Shown: positions 58,414 to 64,000 of the stretch, in pieces | How the letters are laid out: every line of letters begins with the position of its first letter | Position numbering within the stretch: the stretch's first letter is position 1 | Assembly: GCA_021783515.1 (NCBI GenBank) | Contig: JAJXTV010000003.1 | Coordinates: 1 to 64,000 of the forward strand | DNA from: Nitrospirota bacterium | GTDB lineage: Bacteria; Nitrospirota; Thermodesulfovibrionia; Thermodesulfovibrionales; UBA6898 | DNA: 64,000 nucleotides | Reading direction: 5' to 3' | Program-made: the position numbers and the translations under genes | Notes under the pieces: generated by a model | Seen by the model: only the letters and a program-made list of their open reading frames with translations | Databases searched by the model: none | What the model was told of the DNA's origin: nothing

Positions 58414-60141
58414 TTACCAGCTTCCTCCGCCTCCGCCTCCGAACCCTCCCCCCGACGATCCTCCCCCCCCGGCGCCGCTGCTGCGCGGCGCGGAATACAT
58501 CGCGGTGGAAAGGCTCGACATCGTCGAATTCAGCGAGCGGGTGAAACTGCCGGGGCTGAACGTCCTGAAGCCCGAAGGGGAGGAATACCAGTCGGGCGGC
58601 TGCTGGTAGATGCCCTCGAACGCCTTCCCCCAGTTCTCGGCGACGTTCAGCGCAAGCGCATAGGGCAGGAATTTCGAGAAGAGGTTCTCGTCGTTCATAC
58701 GCACGAGACGGTCTTTTTCGGCCCGGTTGAGGAATTCCTCGAAGCCCCTGATGTCCATATACGCAGAGGCCCCGGCGCGCGTCTTCGCCGGCATGAGCCG
58801 GGCGAACCCGAAAACCGGGAGCCCGGCGAGCAGGGAGGCGATCGCCACTCTTTCCTGCCCCACGCTGTTTCCGAAGAGAAAATGGAGGGCGAGCGCGCAG
58901 CCGACGCCGACGCCGATCGTGATCCCGATATACATCTTCTTCACCCGGTCAGGACTGACCGCGAAGTATCCCTTGGCGACGAGATCGCTAAAGACGGCTG
59001 CCTTCAGCATGTCGATATTCTTATAAAACTTGTTTTTCAGCTCCGAGATCTGAACGCCGGGAAGGGGGCCGGTGAAGAGGCCCTCCATCAGGAGCTTCTC
59101 GAATGCGGAAAGCGAACCGTCCGGTCCCTTCAGCTTGGCGAGGAAATAGTCCTTCGAGTCGAAGATGATCCCTTCCTGTTTCGTCTCCTCTATCTTTATG
59201 AAGCCCTTGACCGCGAGGCCGACGATCGACGCGGTGATGTCCCGGGGGTCGAGCGTTTCGTCCACGAGCGCCCCGACCTCGGCCGGCGTCAGGGGAAGGT
59301 CCCCGTATTTCGGAGGCCCATACATGACCGTCACCGATTCCCGCACTTTAGGGTCTCTGCCTCGTCTATACCAAAGTCCGCCCATTATGATGAGGGAAAG
59401 AAACGGGATAAGGAAAACCCAGTTCTGGCCGAGATTAATCTTCCAGAGAAACTTGCTGAGACCGGACGGCGGAGAGACGATGCCTTTGTCCCACCCGTAG
59501 GCGACCGTCAACCCTTCGTTGGGGGAGAAAGGCCTTTTTGCGGTAAAGTTGATGAGGTTGTCGGCCGTCGTATAGCTGCAGGCCGATTCGTTCGACCCGC
59601 GCCTGCCCGTATAGCAGGACGCCAGGGAATTCTTCGTCTTCCTTTTGTCCGCGAGGGAGATCGAGCAGGAGGCTGCCTTGATCTCCGCGTCCCATTGATC
59701 TCCCGTGACGTTCCAGTAGAGCTCGTCGTGGTCGTCGAAAAAGAGGATCGCGTTCTGGACCCTGTACGCTATCACGTAGGTCTGCACCCCCGAGACATAT
59801 TTGTCCGGGTCTCCGATTCTTATGTTGATGACATCCCCCTGACGGGATGTCCGGTACCTGAGCTTCCTTTCAGCGCCGTCTGTGACGCCGATGATTTCGA
59901 CGGGGGTCTCGATCTTTCGGCCGAGGCTGTCGCGGTACCGGAAGGGGACTTCCCTGTATATCCCATGGCGCGGCCTCAGAAATTCGACCGAGATCGTCTC
60001 CCGCACCGTAAACGACGAGTCGGTATGGACGGTGATGCTGCTGGCGAAGTTGCTGATGACGAAGTCCGCAGCATAGGCCTGCGACAGCAGGGCGACCGCG
60101 AGAACGACGGCCGTCAGCCAAACCTTCGGGAGCGCCTTCAT
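58414..60141 (-). CDS. DUF2207 membrane protein
   Basis: 575 residues. Signal peptide (SQAYA-A), a periplasmic DUF2207 domain (ITVHTDSSFTVRETISVEFL, quoted SSFTVRETISVEF; RHGIYREVPFRY), a membrane helix around 240-260, a cytoplasmic part, two more helices (~405-450), and a C-terminal Gly/Ser-rich tail that ends in GGGGGSW. Usually paired with LemA, as here 5 bp downstream of lemA in the same direction. Function unknown. Confidence 0.9.
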   Translation of the reverse strand: MKALPKVWLTAVVLAVALLSQAYAADFVISNFASSITVHTDSSFTVRETISVEFLRPRHGIYREVPFRYRDSLGRKIETPVEIIGVTDGAERKLRYRTSRQGDVINIRIGDPDKYVSGVQTYVIAYRVQNAILFFDDHDELYWNVTGDQWDAEIKAASCSISLADKRKTKNSLASCYTGRRGSNESACSYTTADNLINFTAKRPFSPNEGLTVAYGWDKGIVSPPSGLSKFLWKINLGQNWVFLIPFLSLIIMGGLWYRRGRDPKVRESVTVMYGPPKYGDLPLTPAEVGALVDETLDPRDITASIVGLAVKGFIKIEETKQEGIIFDSKDYFLAKLKGPDGSLSAFEKLLMEGLFTGPLPGVQISELKNKFYKNIDMLKAAVFSDLVAKGYFAVSPDRVKKMYIGITIGVGVGCALALHFLFGNSVGQERVAIASLLAGLPVFGFARLMPAKTRAGASAYMDIRGFEEFLNRAEKDRLVRMNDENLFSKFLPYALALNVAENWGKAFEGIYQQPPDWYSSPSGFRTFSPGSFTRSLNSTMSSLSTAMYSAPRSSGAGGGGSSGGGFGGGGGGSW

Positions 60142-60146
60142 GCGGA

Positions 60147-60722
60147 TCAGGAAAAACTTACTTTTACCGGCTTTCTCTCCACCCCGGGCTCTTCCAGCTC
60201 GTAAAACTCCTCTTTCTGGAATCTGAACTGGCCTGCGACGATATTGGACGGGAAGGTCTCGGTCATGATGTTGTAATCCCTGACAACGGCGTTGTAATAG
60301 CGTCTGGAGTACTCGATGTTGTCCTCCAGTTCCTTCAGCTGTGACTGAAGCTGCTGGAAATTCGCGTTTGCCTTCAGGTCCGGATACGCCTCGGCCACCG
60401 CGAAGAGGCTCTTCAGGGTCTCTCCGAACATGTTTTCGGTCTTCGCCTTGTCGGCCGGCGTCGAGGCGCTCATCGCCATCGATCTGGCCTTCGTGACATT
60501 TTCGAACACGCCCCGTTCGTGGGCAGCGTATCCTTTGACGGTCTCGACGAGGTTGGGTACGAGGTCATACCGCTTCTTCAGATTCACGTCGATGTCGGAC
60601 CACGAGGAATGCACGGTGGTCCTCAGCCTCACGAGCCTGTTATAGAGCGCGATACCGGCAAGAACCACCAGACAGACGACGCCGAGAAACACAATAAGGA
60701 CGATGGTGACGAGCGCAATCAT
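60147..60722 (-). CDS. lemA: LemA family protein
   Basis: 191 residues from ATG 60722 (GGAGGGA upstream), preferred over a longer frame. N-terminal membrane anchor, then helical LemA domain: [52 protein letters not shown]. Envelope protein of unknown function, first gene of a lemA-DUF2207 operon. Confidence 0.95.
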   Translation of the reverse strand: MIALVTIVLIVFLGVVCLVVLAGIALYNRLVRLRTTVHSSWSDIDVNLKKRYDLVPNLVETVKGYAAHERGVFENVTKARSMAMSASTPADKAKTENMFGETLKSLFAVAEAYPDLKANANFQQLQSQLKELEDNIEYSRRYYNAVVRDYNIMTETFPSNIVAGQFRFQKEEFYELEEPGVERKPVKVSFS

Positions 60723-60810
60723 ATTCCCTCCCTCTATATAAGTTCCATACCAAATATAACAAAACCCCGAAAATGATACAAACAAAAAGGGCGGAATACT
60801 CCGCGTGCGT

Positions 60811-61815
60811 CTATCCCTTCCGCGGCAGCGCCATCTCCTCGAGCATCTTCAGCTTCGAGATCTCCCCGAGGGCTATGAGCGTGTCCTTCTCCCTGATTGC
60901 GCTCCTGAAGGTGGGATTGAACTTCATCTCGCCCGTCGCCTGCTTGATGGCGACGACGATGATCCCCAGGTCCCTTCCGATCCCGCACTCGTCGAGGGTG
61001 AGTCCGACCAGATGGGAATTCTCCTGTATCGTGATCTCCTCCATCTGCAGGTCGATATTGCCGCTCTTGGTGGCGAATTCTATGAAGTCGACGACTGCAG
61101 GCTTCAGGACGGTATGGGCGATCCTCAGCCCCCCGATGTGGTACGGCGAGACGACCCGGTCGGCGCCGGCCCTCAGGAGTTTCTGCTCCGAACCTTCCTC
61201 CCCCGCCCTCGCGACTATGAGGAGGCGGGGATTCAGTCCGCGGGCGCTCAGAACGACGTAGAGATTTTCGGCGTCGGTCGGCAGGACCGAGATCAGCCCC
61301 TGCGCCTTTTCGATGCCTACCAGTTTGAGCACGTCGTCTTTTGTGGCGTCTCCTTCGACAAGCAGTATATCCGGAAATTGGACGAGCCGTTCGGGAGATT
61401 TTTCTACGACGACGTACGGCAGGTTCTTGCCTTTGAGCTCCCTGCAGATGATCCTGCCCATCCTTCCGTAGCCGCAGACGATATAATGGTCTTTCAGGTC
61501 CCTGATTTTCTTTTCCACTCTCTTCCTCCCGAATATCTCCTGTAGTTCGCCCTCGAGAATAAATTTCGCGCCGGTGCTCAGCACATAAAAGACCGTGCCG
61601 ACCCCTCCGATAATCAGCGCTATGGTGAAGATCTGCCCGGTCCGGGTAAGCTCGTGCACCTCGCGGTATCCGACCGTGGTGATGGTGGTGACCGTCATGA
61701 AGAGGGAGTCGAGGAGGTTCCACCCCTCCAGAAGCATATATCCGAGCGTGCCGCAGGCTATGATCAGGACGATCATCCCTGCCGACAGCAGCAGTCTTTT
61801 TTTAAAGCTGTCCAC
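60811..61815 (-). CDS. two-TM potassium channel with TrkA-N (RCK) domain
   Basis: 334 residues. TM1 ~9-28, pore loop [19 protein letters not shown]2 ~62-82, then RCK N domain ([18 protein letters not shown]) and TrkA-C. The filter reads TVGYR instead of TVGYG(D), a variant seen in some bacterial channels. Probably K+-selective, gated by a ligand on the RCK domain. Confidence 0.9.
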   Translation of the reverse strand: MDSFKKRLLLSAGMIVLIIACGTLGYMLLEGWNLLDSLFMTVTTITTVGYREVHELTRTGQIFTIALIIGGVGTVFYVLSTGAKFILEGELQEIFGRKRVEKKIRDLKDHYIVCGYGRMGRIICRELKGKNLPYVVVEKSPERLVQFPDILLVEGDATKDDVLKLVGIEKAQGLISVLPTDAENLYVVLSARGLNPRLLIVARAGEEGSEQKLLRAGADRVVSPYHIGGLRIAHTVLKPAVVDFIEFATKSGNIDLQMEEITIQENSHLVGLTLDECGIGRDLGIIVVAIKQATGEMKFNPTFRSAIREKDTLIALGEISKLKMLEEMALPRKG

Positions 61816-61883
61816 CTGCCCCCTTCCGCACCGGCCGTCTCTTAACCGGCGATAGTACCATCATATCACGTCCCGTCCGTCCG

Positions 61884-62498
61884 TCATTCGCCTGCGCGGG
61901 AGAGTTTTTTCTTCCGGTGCCGTCTGACGTAGACCGTGACGATGACCGCGCTGAGCGCAATGGCGCCGAGCAGCGCATGATGGGAATACCGGGCGATAAG
62001 ATCGCGGTTCATTCCGATGAAATAGCCGATGTACGTGAGCACGGTGACCCAGATCCCGGCCCCTGCGGCGGTATAAAGGGCAAATTTCAGGCGGTTCATG
62101 CCGGCGAGTCCGGCCGGCAGAGAGATAAGATGCCTGACCACGGGTAGGAGCCTGCCGACGAAGGTAGAGACCTCACCGTGGTCCCTGAAGAAGAGCTCGA
62201 CCTTCCCGAACTTCTCCTCGGTGATCCATACGTATTTCCCGTACTTCAGAAGCAGCGGCCGGCCCAGATAATGGGCGGCGAAGTAATTCAGGTACGCGCC
62301 CACCAGGCTTCCCGCCGTGCCGCATACGATGGCGGCGACTTCGTTCATCGCTCCCTGTTGGGCCAGGTATCCGGCCGGCGGCATGACCAGCTCGCTCGGT
62401 ATGGGGATTACCGAGCTTTCCATCGCCATGAGCAGGAAGATCCCCGGATAACCGAGAGCCCCTATCGTCGTTACAAGCCATGTGATTGCTTCATGCAT
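61884..62498 (-). CDS. DedA-family membrane protein
   Basis: 204 residues. ESSVIPIPSELVMPPAGYLA, GSLVGAYLNYFAAHYLGRPL and FVGRLLPVVRHLISLPAGLAGM (quoted GRLLPVVRHLISLPAG) are DedA signatures with the conserved Glu and Arg. Recent work assigns the family to flipping of undecaprenyl phosphate or phospholipids. Separate transcript likely. Confidence 0.92.
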   Translation of the reverse strand: MHEAITWLVTTIGALGYPGIFLLMAMESSVIPIPSELVMPPAGYLAQQGAMNEVAAIVCGTAGSLVGAYLNYFAAHYLGRPLLLKYGKYVWITEEKFGKVELFFRDHGEVSTFVGRLLPVVRHLISLPAGLAGMNRLKFALYTAAGAGIWVTVLTYIGYFIGMNRDLIARYSHHALLGAIALSAVIVTVYVRRHRKKKLSRAGE

Positions 62499-62569
62499 AC
62501 CGGTCCATCTCCTTCGGGTTTGTCATTGCGTGCCGGCGGCGTCCGGGGCTAAGGCGGAAGGCGGCGCCG

Positions 62570-63637
62570 CTACCACCACTCCTTCTTCCTGAAATAGACG
62601 ATCATCGAGGCGGCGATCAGAATGATGACGCCCCAGAGCGCCGGGTAGCTCCAGTGCCATTCCAGCTCCGGCATGTATTTGAAATTCATCCCGTAGACCC
62701 CGGCGATGAAGGTGAGCGGCATGAAGATCGTGGCGATGATCGTGAGGACCTTCATCACCGCGCTCATCCTGTTGTTTACGCTCGAAAGATAGATGTCGAG
62801 CATGCCCGCCGCCATGTCCCGGAACGTCTCGATCGTGTCGATGACCTGGATCGTGTGGTCGTAGACGTCCCGCAGGAAGACCTTTGTGTCGGCCTTGACG
62901 AGGTCCGAATCCCCCCTCTCGATCCCGCTGATCACCTCGCGGAGCGGCCAGACCGCCTTGCGCAGGAAGATCATCTCCCTTTTGAGGATATGGATGCTGC
63001 TGAGCGTCCCGGTCGAGGGGTTCCCCAGGACATTTTCTTCTATGTCCTCGATCGCGTCCCCTGTGCGTTCGAGAATCGTGAAGTAGTTATCGACGATCGC
63101 GTCGAGCATGGAATACATGAGATAGTCGGCGCCCAGCTTGCGGATGCGGCCCCTGTTGTTCCTGAGCCGCTCGCGCAGCGGATGGAAGACGTCGCCGTCG
63201 ATGCCCTCCTGGAAGGATATGACGAAATTGTCGCCGAGCACGAGGCTGATCTGCTCGGTGACGATCGTCCCGGTGGGACCTTCGAAGTGGAGCATCTTCA
63301 GTACGATATATAGATAGGTGTCATAATCTTCCATCTTCGGCCGCTGGTCGGTATTGAGGATGTCCTCCAGGACGAGGGGATGGAGCCCATAGCAGCCGCC
63401 GAGCTGCTCCAGTATCTCGACCTGATGGAGCCCCTCGACGTTGATCCAGGTTACGGAGGGCGTATTCTTGAAAGGAAAGCACTCCGTAATCTCTTCCACG
63501 GTCTTTTCCCGGAAAGAGGCCTCGTCGTAATCGATGATCGTGATCTTCGGTTTTTCCGCCCGGTCTTCGCCTATATGGATCAGCGACCCCGGCGGCAGAC
63601 CGCTTTTTTGGGATCTTCTTTTCATCAGCCTCGGCAT
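62570..63637 (-). CDS. corA: CorA-family magnesium/cobalt channel
   Basis: 355 residues from ATG 63637; the frame continues upstream to 63709. Soluble N-domain, long stalk helix, two C-terminal TMs with the selectivity motif YGMNF followed by ELEWHWSYP. Start choice: TAAAAT on the minus strand (63645-63650) lies 7 nt before the ATG at 63637, which suggests a leaderless transcript; CorA homologues also start near this point. Divergent from citrate synthase. Confidence 0.93.
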   Translation of the reverse strand: MPRLMKRRSQKSGLPPGSLIHIGEDRAEKPKITIIDYDEASFREKTVEEITECFPFKNTPSVTWINVEGLHQVEILEQLGGCYGLHPLVLEDILNTDQRPKMEDYDTYLYIVLKMLHFEGPTGTIVTEQISLVLGDNFVISFQEGIDGDVFHPLRERLRNNRGRIRKLGADYLMYSMLDAIVDNYFTILERTGDAIEDIEENVLGNPSTGTLSSIHILKREMIFLRKAVWPLREVISGIERGDSDLVKADTKVFLRDVYDHTIQVIDTIETFRDMAAGMLDIYLSSVNNRMSAVMKVLTIIATIFMPLTFIAGVYGMNFKYMPELEWHWSYPALWGVIILIAASMIVYFRKKEWW

Positions 63638-63711
63638 GACCACTATTTTACCTAAAGACGATTTTTTTTGATAAGTGCCTGGCCGCTGCTGCCGGGCCAT
63701 CGGCGTCACCG

Positions 63712-63739
63712 TTGACTTTCAGCCGGCCGGCGGTAGAAT
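63712..63739 (+). promoter_or_regulatory. promoter of citrate synthase gene
   Basis: TTGACT (63712-63717), 16 bp, TAGAAT (63734-63739). Confidence 0.6.
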
Positions 63740-63788
63740 GCATATACGGCGGAGGCCGCTTTTTCAGAGAAGGGGAGAAGGAGACGAG

Positions 63789-64000
63789 ATGGAAACAGTT
63801 CGCATAAAGAATATCGGGCTGCGGGGTGTGACGGTCGCCGACACGAAGATCAGCTTCATCGACGGCGAGCAGGGAGTGCTTCTGTACCGTGGCTACCGCA
63901 TCGAACAACTGGCGGAGCAATCGTCGTTTCTCGAAACTGCGTGGCTGCTTCTCAACGATGGGCTTCCGGACGAGCAGAAGCTTCACTCCTTCAGCCGGAC
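63789..64000 (+). CDS. gltA: citrate synthase (partial, N-terminal)
   Basis: The first ~70 residues: GLRGVTVADTKISFIDGEQG, LLYRGYRIEQLAEQSSFLE and WLLLNDGLP, the normal opening of type II citrate synthase. Condenses acetyl-CoA and oxaloacetate. GGAG lies before the ATG at 63789. The gene runs out of the window. Confidence 0.92.
   Translation, partial: METVRIKNIGLRGVTVADTKISFIDGEQGVLLYRGYRIEQLAEQSSFLETAWLLLNDGLPDEQKLHSFSR

Noticed and set aside
58882-60204. Plus-strand frame opposite DUF2207
   Set aside because: Shadow of the DUF2207 gene with no RBS or domain.

Overview
This is a chromosomal segment of an anaerobic, respiratory, Gram-negative-type bacterium. The gene mix suggests the Nitrospirota (Thermodesulfovibrio-like) or a deltaproteobacterial relative. 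It includes a Tat-exported molybdoenzyme, a ten-haem cytochrome, an aldehyde:ferredoxin oxidoreductase, an ETF with fused ferredoxin, a B12-dependent ribonucleotide reductase, and HU, LemA and CorA housekeeping genes. The taxonomic call is inference, since no rRNA or other marker is present. G+C is visibly lower in the first ~5 kb and in the 25.7-32.8 kb stretch than after 33 kb.

Region 1 (1-5 kb): tail of an unknown gene, HU, a GGDEF protein, and a metalloid-type cassette (YraQ/ArsP-like permease, mini-thioredoxin, ArsR) behind a promoter with a perfect dyad between its -35 and -10. Small membrane ORFs and an exported protein follow.

Region 2 (5.2-19.9 kb) is the centre of interest. A near-perfect sigma-54 promoter reads into an Fe-S subunit and a molybdopterin catalytic subunit whose first cluster cysteine is Asp. 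Next come TatA, a TorD chaperone, an FmdE-like protein, a ModE-type regulator, a MOT1-type molybdate permease, a MoeA-like protein, a MobB-MoaA fusion and a MoaD-MoaE fusion. The block ends with a three-gene sensory unit (PhnD-like lipoprotein, histidine kinase, sigma-54 activator, arranged as in AioXSR/ArxXSR) and a decahaem cytochrome. Enzyme, export, chaperone, metal uptake, cofactor synthesis, sensing and an electron carrier are thus all linked. The substrate cannot be read from sequence; the surrounding arsenic-type genes make a metalloid oxyanion plausible.

Region 3 (19.9-26.5 kb): a second ArsR with operator, a tiny Cys protein, a P1B-ATPase, lgt (apparently starting at ATA), a split-Soret-like cytochrome, an ACR3-type permease and a broken second PhnD-like gene.

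Region 4 (26.5-32.8 kb): an island between two ~250-bp direct repeats, each ending in the 3' half of a tRNA-Pro(GGG) gene. It carries a truncated IS4-type transposase, a SNF2 helicase with a SWIM-domain partner, and a DUF4143 ATPase. It looks like tandem integrations that have lost their integrase.

Region 5 (33-64 kb) is core genome: rplU-rpmA-obgE with an unexplained foldable spacer, a tungsten-type AOR with a leader, an RNase H/GIY-YIG fusion, MFS permease, degenerate HD-GYP protein, class II RNR, radical SAM/B12 protein, hpt, queD, pmbA, Zn-dehydrogenase, LsrF-like aldolase, acyl-CoA dehydrogenase with etfB and ferredoxin-etfA, fabD, an rRNA/tRNA 2'-O-methyltransferase, DUF2207-LemA, K+ channel, DedA, CorA, and the start of citrate synthase. 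Several genes here lack a Shine-Dalgarno site and have a -10-like hexamer 6-7 nt before the start codon, which suggests leaderless transcripts.
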